Shown here: positions 1 to 7,728 of the stretch, piece by piece
Layout of the letters: each line of letters opens with the position of its first letter
How positions within the stretch are numbered: the stretch's first letter is position 1
DNA from: a bacterium
GTDB taxonomy: Bacteria; UBP14; UBA6098
Assembly (NCBI GenBank): GCA_023145965.1
Contig: JAGLDC010000036.1
Location: 1 to 57,919, forward strand
Direction of reading: 5' to 3'
DNA: 57,919 nt
The notes under the pieces: generated by a model
Database searches by the model: none
Told to the model about the DNA's origin: nothing
Seen by the model: only the letters and a program-made list of their open reading frames with translations
Position numbers and translations under genes: made by a program

Positions 1-116
1 CGCCCCTACGAAACGAGACGGTCGTTTGGCAACCCGATAAATCAATCGGTTCCGGCGTCTATCTCGTCCGCATAAAGGAAACGAACGCGTCGAAAAAAGT
101 AATCTATATAAGATGA
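1..116 (+). CDS. C-terminal end of a secreted protein with type IX-type sorting domain (5' truncated)
   Basis: Read in the frame that ends at the TGA at 114-116, the sequence gives a tail containing VVWQP, then GSGVYLVRIK, then KKVIYIR. This matches the last strands of the sorting domains seen whole in 215-1660 and the CotH genes. The rest of the gene lies outside the window, so the functional part is unknown. The first ten bases (CGCCCCTACG) are the right end of the palindromic repeat found at the same place in other sorting domains, so this gene probably carries an in-frame copy too. Confidence 0.7.
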   Translation, partial: PLRNETVVWQPDKSIGSGVYLVRIKETNASKKVIYIR

Positions 117-214
117 CTCGAAGAACACGAGTTTGCGGGAGGTCAGACTGTTTTTAAATCTTGCCTTCTGTGATTTAAGCGTATAATATAAGAAAACGCA
201 AACAAGGAGTCCTA

Positions 215-1660
215 ATGTTTCTCAAACGATTTTTGCTGTTACTGGTTATGGCCTGTATAGTTCTTCCCGTTTTTTCTGCTCTTGCCGCACCGTTCGATGT
301 GGATAGCGTCTATAAAGGCTGGAGCGGCGACCCGGACACGATCAAGGTCTATATCGACACGTCTTTCACCGCCGCCCAAAAAGGCTCGGTTCAGACCGCC
401 ATAGACCGTTGGAACGATGCCGGTGGCGAACCGAAAATGACAGCGACCACAAGTTCCTCGGGTGCTGATATCAGGATCAGATCGAGTTCGACCATAAGTG
501 GCCAGGGGACCTGTGCGGCGCATCCATCCTGGTCGCAGCCGTATGACAGTTGCACGATAAAAATCAAACCCACCCGCACGGTCGGACTTACAGAGCTTGC
601 GACGCACGAATTAGGTCACGCGCTCGGTTTAGACGACACCAAGAACGCCTCCGATGTTATGAGGGGTGATCCCGGCTCGAACGGCTCGGGCGGGGCTTTG
701 TCTTCTCACGACAGTTCCGAGGCAAAAGCCGCCGCGAAGATAGCTGACGCAACCTCCTCCGTGATGTTGCCTCTATTCCCGGATATGGCGCTGGCCTGCG
801 GAGCTTTAAGCAATCTCGGATACCAGTTGTCGCGCGATTATCCGCCGCCCATAGCTGCCGGCGCGGTTATTTGGATCATGCCGGTTCACGATCCCTTTTT
901 AACTATCTACGGCGAACACGTCGAGGGTAACCTACTCATATTCGATGTCCAGCTCGAACCTATACACTGGTCGGGGATGGTTTTCTTCGATGTATATATA
1001 GAATTTCCCGATCCTCTTACCTACCCCCCCGAAGAGTTTATGTGCATGTTCTATGCGGATGAAGCGCCCGTGCCGCCAACCGATTTCACATGTTGGTTCG
1101 ATTGGCACACCGAAGGCGGTTTGACTTATGTCGATTGGGTAGGCCGCAATGACTACCCCCATCCGGGCGGACTTCGCGCAACATTGACCGATGAATTCGC
1201 TACACATTTCAACAAAGGGAACGGGACATTCGTTTTGGAACTTCCGCCAGGCAGCCACATGCTTAGCCTCGTCGTGGACGATTTCCAGGGGAATTACTCA
1301 TATTATACGACTATAATAGATGTTCTCGGTATCGATGATGACCCGGAGCTACCGTCGGCTGTTGCGCTCGACGCGTATCCGAATCCGTTCAACTCGGCGG
1401 TGACGATGTCGCTCTCCCCCGGCGTCGGCGCGAGCAATGCTCGCCCCGTGCAGGTCGGAGTAGAGATTTTCGACATAAACGGGCGAATGGTTTATAACAA
1501 TTCCGCAGGGGACGCATGTATGCGTCCCGCGGGCGGCATTCATGCCGCCCCTACGCAGGTCATCTGGCAACCGGAGGCATCGGTTGGCAGCGGGATATAT
1601 CTCGTTCGCGCGAAAGTCGGGGATAAATCGGTCACGAAACGAATTGTGTATTTGAAATAG
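215..1660 (+). CDS. Secreted matrixin-like zinc metalloprotease with C-terminal sorting domain
   Basis: The 481-residue product begins with a signal peptide (hydrophobic core at residues 5-23, cut near ALA-AP). Residues 40-150 resemble the matrixin/metzincin fold: a WNDAGG helix region, then HELGHALGLDD at 131-141, which fits HExxHxxGxxH/D with Asp as the third ligand, and a Met (SDVM, 149) where the Met-turn is expected. Two cysteines (100 and 113) may form a disulphide. The middle part (about 190-380) is unrecognised. Residues 395-481 form the sorting domain: YPNPFNS, EIFDINGRMV, VIWQP, GSGIYLVRAK, ending KRIVYLK. The protein is therefore probably exported through the outer membrane and anchored or released there. 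The start has a good ribosome site (AAGGAG, 6 bases upstream). A palindromic repeat is inserted in frame at 1505-1556. Substrate unknown. Confidence 0.8.
   Translation: MFLKRFLLLLVMACIVLPVFSALAAPFDVDSVYKGWSGDPDTIKVYIDTSFTAAQKGSVQTAIDRWNDAGGEPKMTATTSSSGADIRIRSSSTISGQGTCAAHPSWSQPYDSCTIKIKPTRTVGLTELATHELGHALGLDDTKNASDVMRGDPGSNGSGGALSSHDSSEAKAAAKIADATSSVMLPLFPDMALACGALSNLGYQLSRDYPPPIAAGAVIWIMPVHDPFLTIYGEHVEGNLLIFDVQLEPIHWSGMVFFDVYIEFPDPLTYPPEEFMCMFYADEAPVPPTDFTCWFDWHTEGGLTYVDWVGRNDYPHPGGLRATLTDEFATHFNKGNGTFVLELPPGSHMLSLVVDDFQGNYSYYTTIIDVLGIDDDPELPSAVALDAYPNPFNSAVTMSLSPGVGASNARPVQVGVEIFDINGRMVYNNSAGDACMRPAGGIHAAPTQVIWQPEASVGSGIYLVRAKVGDKSVTKRIVYLK
1505..1556 (+). repeat. In-frame palindromic repeat inside the sorting domain of the metalloprotease
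   Basis: Two perfect adjacent hairpins are visible: GGGACGCA (1509-1516) with TGCGTCCC (1521-1528), and GGGCGGCAT (1531-1539) with ATGCCGCCC (1542-1550). They lie between outer ends GCAGGGG and CCCCTACGC. The design matches the intergenic copy at 1772-1831 (outer CGTAGGGG/CCCCTACG stem enclosing two GC-rich hairpins). Translated, it adds the Ala/Gly/Pro-rich loop AGDACMRPAGGIHAAPT between the GRMV and VIWQP strands. Confidence 0.8.
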
Positions 1661-1771
1661 TGTTCTTTACATAGATTTAATTCATGTTATCCCGTTCGCG
1701 GGCGGAAAATAATGTAAAATGTATAATGATTGTTATTGCGAGGCGTTGTCCTGAGCTTGTCGAAGGCGGTT

Positions 1772-1831
1772 CCGTAGGGGACGGGTTTCCCGTCCCGTCG
1801 GCGAACGGGCGAGGAGACCTCGCCCCTACGG
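1772..1831. repeat. Branched palindromic repeat, CGTAGGGG family, intergenic copy
   Basis: Ends are a perfect inverted pair, CCGTAGGGG (1772-1780) and CCCCTACGG (1823-1831). Inside are two hairpins, GACGGG-TTT-CCCGTC and GGGCGAGG-AGA-CCTCGCCC. A single strand would fold as a three-way junction. The same design recurs in coding sequence at 1505-1556 and 15557-15616, and a right end is seen at 1-10. Confidence 0.8.
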
Positions 1832-1870
1832 ATTGACAATGCGAAATCGCGCAGGCCTGTAGGGCCTTTG

Positions 1871-1896
1871 TCATTCCCGACCCACTCGGGAATCCA
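1871..1896. repeat. Short palindromic repeat, TCATTCCC...GGGAATCCA family
   Basis: ATTCCCGA (1873-1880) and TCGGGAAT (1886-1893) form a perfect 8-bp stem with a 5-base loop. A related, decayed unit sits in coding sequence at 14044-14068. Units of this look are widespread in unrelated bacterial genomes (general knowledge). Confidence 0.6.
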
Positions 1897-2168
1897 CCGT
1901 AGGAGCACCGATATGCCCGCCGGGTGGTACAACGGGGTTTGCCGATGTCAAAGCCCTACGGAACGAAAACAGCACGAACACAGAGGGGTCTCCCCTACGG
2001 ATTGAAATGGCAGCGAGGTTGAAATTTATTTCCGCGCCCTTTGGCCTGCAACAACAGAAAAAGACGCGGCTCGTCGGGAGAGGCCTCCAATGCCGGAGCG
2101 GTGGAACGAAGAATGGGTTGTCGAACCATTTAACATTAAAGCATATATTGCACACCTCGAGGTAGCCT

Positions 2169-3548
2169 TTACGGCTCCCTTTTTTTATCCTGCTTTCTAA
2201 AGGCGGCGGCAAATGCAGCGAAGATATCCTCGACAGCCAAGATTCTAAGACCTTCGATTTTTGCCAATTTGGCTTGCCCTGCAGGCATAATAATATTCGA
2301 GAAACCGAGTCTCGCGGCCTCTTTTAACCTCGGGGTAATTCTTGAGGTTGACCTAAGTTCACCGGTTAGACCAATTTCCCCGAAAACGGCAATTTTGGGC
2401 GAAATAGGAATATCCTGCATACTACCGGCTATGGCGAGTGCGATTCCCAAGTCGGATGTCCGCTCATCAAGTGTTACACCACCAACAACATTGATAAAAA
2501 GGTCCTGGCGTGACAGGGGAAACCCTGCGCGCCTTTCGAGTATTGCAACAAGCAACATAAATCTACGCGGATCGAAGCCTTGAACGACGCGTTGTGGTGA
2601 GCTATAAGCTGTTGGAGAAGCTAAGGCTTGAATCTCCACAAAAAGCGGGCGTGCTCCCTCGAGTCCGGCAAAAACGACGGAACCGGGGACAGGTTCTTTA
2701 TGTTGATTAATAAACGCTGATGATGGGTTTTCAACCTCGATCAAACCATCCGAGGCCATTGAGAAAACACCTATTTCGCCTGTGCTTCCAAAGCGGTTTT
2801 TCGATGTGCGAAGGATACGCAATTCACTATGGCGGTCGCCCTCGAGGGTTAGGACGACATCGACTGCGTGTTCGAGAACACGTGGCCCGGCGATAACGCC
2901 GGATTTTGTTACATGCCCTATCATAAACACAGAAATATTATGTTTTTTTGCTACTTCGATAAAAAGCGAGGCGCATTGACGCACTTGCGCGACATTGCCC
3001 GGCGTGCTTTCAAGGGCTGAGGATGCCATTGATTGTATTGAATCGACTATAACTATGTTGTAATCGGCAGCGAATCCAGCAGCTATCTCGGCAGATGTTT
3101 CAGCAAGCAGGTCGAGATTATTTTCGCATTTATGTTTTAATCGTTCAGCGCGAACCTTGACCTGAGAAGCCGACTCCTCTCCAGTAATATATAGGACCTT
3201 CATGCCCTCTACGGCCATTTCTATCGCTGATTGAAGGAGTAATGTCGATTTACCTATACCCGGCTCGCCAGCGACGAGAATCGCGCTTCCCGGCATAACT
3301 CCCCCGCCGAAAACTCTATCGATTTCCTTAAAACCCGCTGAAATTCGTTTTGTATTATCCATTCCTACCGAAGAAATGGGTATTGGCCGAGTCGATGAAT
3401 ACCTTTTAACTGCAGACACTTTAGATTCAACAACAACCTCTTCGATCAGCGTGTTCCATTCACCGCAGTTGTCACATTTGCCTTGCCATCTTAGATGTTT
3501 ATGTCCACATGACTGACATACATATCGAATTTTCTCTTTTTTTGCCAT
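2169..3548 (-). CDS. radA: DNA repair protein RadA (Sms)
   Basis: RadA is a RecA-like ATPase and branch-migration helicase for recombination intermediates. The start is set at 3548 (MAKKEKIRY) because GAGGTG lies four bases upstream; an in-frame start 16 codons earlier has no such site and would add a non-homologous tail. From this start there are 459 residues, close to the family norm. The N-terminal zinc finger has Cys 11, 14, 25 and 28 (CQSC, CDNC) followed by GEWNT. A Walker A GEPGIGKST follows, then the KNRFG motif (SKNRFGSTGEIG), and a Lon-like C-terminal part with the SSPQRVVQG and DLGIALAI blocks. It stands alone, divergent from deoB across a repeat-bearing gap. Confidence 0.96.
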   Translation of the reverse strand: MAKKEKIRYVCQSCGHKHLRWQGKCDNCGEWNTLIEEVVVESKVSAVKRYSSTRPIPISSVGMDNTKRISAGFKEIDRVFGGGVMPGSAILVAGEPGIGKSTLLLQSAIEMAVEGMKVLYITGEESASQVKVRAERLKHKCENNLDLLAETSAEIAAGFAADYNIVIVDSIQSMASSALESTPGNVAQVRQCASLFIEVAKKHNISVFMIGHVTKSGVIAGPRVLEHAVDVVLTLEGDRHSELRILRTSKNRFGSTGEIGVFSMASDGLIEVENPSSAFINQHKEPVPGSVVFAGLEGARPLFVEIQALASPTAYSSPQRVVQGFDPRRFMLLVAILERRAGFPLSRQDLFINVVGGVTLDERTSDLGIALAIAGSMQDIPISPKIAVFGEIGLTGELRSTSRITPRLKEAARLGFSNIIMPAGQAKLAKIEGLRILAVEDIFAAFAAAFRKQDKKREP

Positions 3549-3702
3549 TTCACCTCGATTTTTTTTGAAATATAGTTTGTCCTTTAAATTATTCAATCAA
3601 AATTTCCCCTATTCCGATATTTCAGTCATATAAGAATTTACTTTTATCTAACGATATAAGGCAAATAAATTATTCTTATCATTGGATAATTTATTATAGA
3701 TA

Positions 3703-3858
3703 CCACTCCCCCGGCAGCGCTGTCACGGTTTTTGCTATTTTATAAGTTTAGAAATAGCAGTCCTCTTTCTTGGGCAAAAATCCCCTATCCCTTTCCCACT
3801 CTGTCACAAAATTTGTTTTGTCAAATTTTGCGCCATCGTCTTCCCCCGCGCCAGCGCT
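3703..3858. repeat. Intergenic MITE-like repeat, copy A
   Basis: Starts with GCGCTGTCACGG (3717) and ends with CGCGCCAGCG (3847-3856), so its outer ends read CGCTGNNNCG as imperfect inverted repeats. A second internal CTCTGTCAC occurs near 3800. Inside are TGCTATTT/AAATAGCA (about 3733/3752) and two CAAAATTTG-type palindromes. It shares this order with copy B at 7498 and partly with copies at 19876 and 27395. The rest of the 400-bp gap between radA and deoB is AT-rich and presumably holds both promoters, none of which is clear by eye. Confidence 0.75.
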
Positions 3859-3948
3859 CGTCTTTGCATTTCTTTTTTCTTATTAAGATATTTAATCTTT
3901 ATAAAAACACCTTTACAAAAGGGTTTTTGACTCATAATTTAGTTTATT

Positions 3949-5115
3949 ATGAAAAAGGCAATAATTATAGTATTGGATGGTGTTGGGATTGCAGAGGCGC
4001 CCGACGCTGATGATTACAACGATCTTGGAAGTGCCACTCTTCCACATACTGCTGCTGCAGTTGGGGGTTTAGAGCTCCCGAATTTAGGAAGACTTGGTCT
4101 TGGCAACCTTGGAGATATTCCTGGCACTCCGCCCAGCGACATTATTGAGGGAGCTTACACGCGGATGATTCCCCAGTCCAAGGGTAAAGACTCTACCACA
4201 GGTCATTGGGAGTTGGCTGGTTTGATCACTCGCGAACCATTTCCGGTTTTCCCGTATGGTTTTCCTTTGGATATTATGTTTACATTTGAGTCCAAGATTG
4301 GTCGCGGGACTTTAGGAAACGTAGTTGCCAGTGGAACCGAGATAATTGAGAAACTCGGAGCAGAACATGTTTCAACAGGCAAGCCCATAATTTATACGAG
4401 TGCGGACTCGGTCTTCCAGATAGCGGCTCATGAAGACATAGTTCCAGTGGGTCTTTTATATGACTGGTGCAGGATCGCTCGTAAAATACTTACTGGAGAC
4501 TTAGGTGTAAGTCGTGTTATTGCAAGGCCTTTCATAGGTTCGAATAACAATTTTGTCCGAACGCCAAAACGCAGGGATTTCTCCCTCGAGCCTCAAGGGC
4601 CGACCCTTTTGACTCATGTTGAAAGAGCCGGTTTACCTGTAGTTTCAGTTGGCAAGATCATGGATTTATTTGCTGGTATCGGGATAACCGAACCGGTCTT
4701 CACACATTCCAATTCTGAGGGTATTTCTGAAACTAGGATGTTAATTAAGGAATTTGACAGAGGACTTATCTTTACTAACCTAGTTGATTTTGACATGCTT
4801 TGGGGCCATCGCAACGATCCTCGTGGACTTGCACAAGGCCTTCGTGAATTTGATGATTCTCTTCCCTCTATAATGGGCGCGATGGGTGAAGATGACCTTT
4901 TATTTATTACGGCTGATCATGGTAATGATCCCACGACACCCAGCACAGACCATAGCAGAGAGCTTGTTCCACTCATTGCTTGGGGTCATAATCTTATTCC
5001 TGGGGCATTACCTGATAGAAATTCTTTTGCCGACCTCGGGCAAACAATCGCTGAATTTCTTGAAACCGAACCTACCCGCGACGGCGTGAGTTTCCTTCAT
5101 GATATTTTACCATAA
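3949..5115 (+). CDS. deoB: Phosphopentomutase
   Basis: The 388-residue protein interconverts (deoxy)ribose 1-phosphate and 5-phosphate in nucleoside salvage. It belongs to the alkaline-phosphatase-like superfamily: the N-terminal IIIVLDGVGIAEAPDA block holds the first metal-binding Asp, STTGHWE holds the nucleophile region (Thr in KDSTTGHWE), and TADHGNDPTTPSTDHSRE near the C-terminus supplies the remaining metal ligands, all as expected for DeoB. Length is normal. The ATG at 3949 has no strong ribosome site, but the homology begins exactly there. It is followed after 30 bases by an exported protein of unknown function. Confidence 0.96.
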   Translation: MKKAIIIVLDGVGIAEAPDADDYNDLGSATLPHTAAAVGGLELPNLGRLGLGNLGDIPGTPPSDIIEGAYTRMIPQSKGKDSTTGHWELAGLITREPFPVFPYGFPLDIMFTFESKIGRGTLGNVVASGTEIIEKLGAEHVSTGKPIIYTSADSVFQIAAHEDIVPVGLLYDWCRIARKILTGDLGVSRVIARPFIGSNNNFVRTPKRRDFSLEPQGPTLLTHVERAGLPVVSVGKIMDLFAGIGITEPVFTHSNSEGISETRMLIKEFDRGLIFTNLVDFDMLWGHRNDPRGLAQGLREFDDSLPSIMGAMGEDDLLFITADHGNDPTTPSTDHSRELVPLIAWGHNLIPGALPDRNSFADLGQTIAEFLETEPTRDGVSFLHDILP

Positions 5116-5145
5116 AAAAAGGTAATCATATTCAATGGAGAAAGA

Positions 5146-5742
5146 ATGAAGATTAATAAACTTATTTTTTTTGCGATCTTATTAATTGCGATCTCTATAT
5201 TCTCAGAAGAAAGGACTCTCGTTGGTTCAAACCTTACTAGCGGTGGTTTTGGTTGTGTTTCTTCTAGACTCACCACAATTGATGGCAATTTTGCGGTCAT
5301 GATTGGTGGTCGCGGGGGTTGGATAATCGATCACAAATTCAGTATTGGATATGGAAGCTACGAACTTTGGGAGAAAATCGATGCCGATCCGGTCCCCGGT
5401 TACGATGATGACTTAAAGCTGGATTTCGGTTATAGGGGCATTGAATTCGAGTATATTCATCGCTCTGAGGCGCTGTATCATTTTACAGCAAGGCTACTTG
5501 TGGGGTGGGGTGAAGCAAGATTGGTTAATACACATAACGATGGCGATAGGGCTGTTCTTACCGATGGATTATTCGTGAGCGAGATTACGCTTGGTGGGGA
5601 ATTGAATCTAACGAGTTGGATGCGTTCCTATATAGCTGCTGGTTATCATAGGTCATTTGATGTCGATATCGAGAACTACAATGAAGGTGATTTCAGTGGC
5701 CCATCGATGGAATTTGGTCTCAAATTCGGCGGGAATATGTAA
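5146..5742 (+). CDS. Small exported protein, possibly an outer-membrane beta-barrel
   Basis: Family not recognised. The 198-residue product has a signal peptide (hydrophobic residues 6-19, cut near SEE) and then alternating polar and aromatic stretches with many Gly, Tyr and Trp residues (GGRGGWIIDHKFSIGYGSYE, YHFTARLLVGWGE, RSYIAAGYHRSF), ending in FGLKFGGNM. This pattern suggests an 8-strand-type outer-membrane barrel, but no terminal Phe is present. GGAGAAAG sits just before the ATG. It lies between deoB and mreB on the same strand. Confidence 0.7.
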   Translation: MKINKLIFFAILLIAISIFSEERTLVGSNLTSGGFGCVSSRLTTIDGNFAVMIGGRGGWIIDHKFSIGYGSYELWEKIDADPVPGYDDDLKLDFGYRGIEFEYIHRSEALYHFTARLLVGWGEARLVNTHNDGDRAVLTDGLFVSEITLGGELNLTSWMRSYIAAGYHRSFDVDIENYNEGDFSGPSMEFGLKFGGNM

Positions 5743-5831
5743 AAACCCAAATTTCAGAAATAACTTGATAATTGCCTTTTTAAGGAAGATATTTTCTGAT
5801 TGTTATCCAGGACTTTTTGAAAGAAGAAAAA

Positions 5832-6860
5832 ATGCCCATTTTTGATATTTTATCAAACGATATTGGAATAGACCTCGGAACAGCCAACACCCTTGTTTTC
5901 GTTAAAGGGCGAGGTATTATTCTTAATGAACCGTCAGTAGTGGCAGTCGAGAACGAAACCGGCAAAGTTATAGCCATCGGCCATGATGCCCGAGAAATGC
6001 TCGGAAGAACCCCCGGTCATATCCGTGCTGTTCGCCCACTTAAAGACGGTGTAATTGCTGATTTTACTATGACCGAGGAGATGCTCCGCGAGTTCATACG
6101 CAGGGTAATCCGCAAGAGATTTCTTATAAAACCTAAAATTGTAATTTCAGTTCCTTCGGGGATCACCGAGGTGGAGAGACGTGCGGTTACGGAATCGGCT
6201 GAAAATGCAGGAGCTCGCGATGTTTTTCTTGTTAACGAACCTATGGCTGGAGCTATAGGCGTGGGAATTCCGGTCGAGGAACCCCGAGGGAACATGATAA
6301 TCGATATTGGCGGAGGAACCAGTGAGATAGCAGTTATCGCTCTTTCGGGGATCGTTAACAATACGAGTATCCGTATCGCCGGCGACGAAATGGACGAGGC
6401 TATTATAAATTATCTTAAGAAGAAGTATAATCTTGCAATTGGCGAGAACACCGCAGAAAGGGTTAAGAGAGAAATAGGCTCCGCCTATCCTTTACCCGGC
6501 GGAGAAGAGTATGTCGATGTTAAGGGCCGCGATGTTGTAGATGGCTTACCTAAGACCCTCAAGATTTCCAGTGCTGAGATCCGTGAAGGTCTCGAGGAGC
6601 CGGTTCGCCTTATTATGCACGCACTAAGGCAGGCTCTTGAAGCTACACCTCCGGAGCTTGCCAGCGACATTGTTGACCGAGGGATTATTATGACGGGGGG
6701 TGGATGTATGCTCCGCGGTCTAGATCAAAAAATACGTGAAGAGACCAATCTTCCGGTATATATTGTCGATGATCCTCTCACTTGCGTTGTAATGGGAACG
6801 GGTAGAATCATAAATGACACCACAAAATACAACAAGCTTTTGGCCAGAGAGAAAAGATAA
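5832..6860 (+). CDS. mreB: Rod shape-determining protein MreB
   Basis: Bacterial actin that organises lateral cell-wall synthesis with MreC, MreD, PBP2 and RodA. The ATG at 5832 gives [19 protein letters not shown], the normal N-terminus; a TTG five codons earlier is also in frame but is less likely. The phosphate-1 motif [13 protein letters not shown], the NEPMAGAIG block, [15 protein letters not shown] (phosphate-2) and the adenosine motif [12 protein letters not shown] are all present. There are 342 residues, as usual. The stop overlaps the start of the following methyltransferase gene by one base. The partner genes mreC, mreD, mrdA and rodA are 45 kb away in this window rather than adjacent. 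Confidence 0.97.
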   Translation: MPIFDILSNDIGIDLGTANTLVFVKGRGIILNEPSVVAVENETGKVIAIGHDAREMLGRTPGHIRAVRPLKDGVIADFTMTEEMLREFIRRVIRKRFLIKPKIVISVPSGITEVERRAVTESAENAGARDVFLVNEPMAGAIGVGIPVEEPRGNMIIDIGGGTSEIAVIALSGIVNNTSIRIAGDEMDEAIINYLKKKYNLAIGENTAERVKREIGSAYPLPGGEEYVDVKGRDVVDGLPKTLKISSAEIREGLEEPVRLIMHALRQALEATPPELASDIVDRGIIMTGGGCMLRGLDQKIREETNLPVYIVDDPLTCVVMGTGRIINDTTKYNKLLAREKR

Positions 6861-7489
6861 TGGATATTGAACCCGAATTTGATCTTAATAAAGCTCTCAC
6901 TTACATTGCAGATTTTCTTCCTACAAGACTTCCTCTAGAGACAGACGGTTCCGATATTGAGGGTGTTAATATTAATCCAACCCTCGGGCAAATTCCACTG
7001 GCATTAGCCGAAGTCATAATCTATTCCAAAAAACCTCAAAGAATTCTGGAGATAGGAACTAGTGTTGCTGAAACGACGATTGCGCTTGGTTATGCCGCTA
7101 AGACATACGGCGGAGAGGTAACAACAGTCGAGATTAACCGCCGAATAGCCAGCGCCGCAATAAGAAATATTCAGCATGCTGACATACAAGAGTCGGTGAG
7201 GCTTTCAGTCGGAGATGGTGCTAATATTATTAGCCAATTTAACGGGCCTTTCGGTTTTATTATTCAAGACGGCGCAAAAAACCTCTATGTTCCTATGCTC
7301 GAGCGCCTTATTGACCTTATGGAACCGGGCGGGATACTTCTTTCCGATGACGTTTTATTTCCTATCATGTTCGACAATCCTCGTGTTAAGGAACTCGACG
7401 ACTATAACCACGCCCTCAGGGACAATTCACGCCTTAAAACTGTATGGCTTCCCATTGGAGACGGAGTAGCTCTTAGCACGAGAATATAA
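6860..7489 (+). CDS. Class I SAM-dependent methyltransferase, O-methyltransferase-like
   Basis: The 209-residue protein has the Rossmann SAM-binding motif ILEIGTSVAETTIALG (about residues 57-72), an acidic strand end TTVEINRR, and QESVRLSVGDGANI, followed by PGGILLSDDVLF. The layout is that of the caffeoyl-CoA/catechol O-methyltransferase-like group, whose members bind a metal; here IIQDGAKNLY and LSDD could be the ligand positions. Substrate unknown. It is translationally coupled to mreB (shared base TAATG), so it is probably co-expressed. No transmembrane segment. Confidence 0.8.
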   Translation: MDIEPEFDLNKALTYIADFLPTRLPLETDGSDIEGVNINPTLGQIPLALAEVIIYSKKPQRILEIGTSVAETTIALGYAAKTYGGEVTTVEINRRIASAAIRNIQHADIQESVRLSVGDGANIISQFNGPFGFIIQDGAKNLYVPMLERLIDLMEPGGILLSDDVLFPIMFDNPRVKELDDYNHALRDNSRLKTVWLPIGDGVALSTRI

Positions 7490-7497
7490 TTTTATTT

Positions 7498-7660
7498 CAC
7501 CGCCACCTCCACGCTGTCACGATTTTTGCTATTTCGCATACTCGACTTTGATATTTATTTATTTTCGCGCAAAAATCCCTTTCACCTTCCACGCTGTCAC
7601 GAAATTTGTGTAAAGTCAAATTTCGTTCCATCGTCCTCACCCGCGCCAGCGTCCCCGCCT
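7498..7660. repeat. Intergenic MITE-like repeat, copy B
   Basis: Contains ACGCTGTCACGA twice (from 7510 and 7590) and ends in CGCGCCAGCG (about 7642-7651), with GCAAAAATCCCTTTC and a CAAATTTCG stretch between, in the same order as copy A at 3703. It fills most of the 239-base gap between the methyltransferase and the C45-like hydrolase genes. Confidence 0.75.
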
Positions 7661-7728
7661 TTTTTTTCTTTTAGAATTGCTTTTGTGGTTTTATTGAAAA
7701 AGTGATAATTACATATATATTTGATTCT

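Larger units (their letters stand above)
1661..2168. other. Gene-free stretch filled with nested palindromic repeats
   Basis: This 508-bp gap between the metalloprotease and radA (which reads toward it) contains fragments of at least three repeat families: an ATTGCGAGG piece near 1735 and a matching ACAATGCGAAATCGC piece near 1836 that appear to be split by an inserted unit, a CTGAGCTTGTCGAAGG unit at 1751-1766, the CGTAGGGG unit at 1772-1831, a TCATTCCC unit at 1871-1896, and further CCCTACGGATTG-type ends near 1993. Open frames that cross it are not protein-like. No promoter or RNA gene was recognised. Confidence 0.65.

Noticed and set aside
1677-2212. Open frames of 65 to 113 codons in the repeat cluster
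   Set aside because: They consist of translated palindromic repeats and have no ribosome site or domain.
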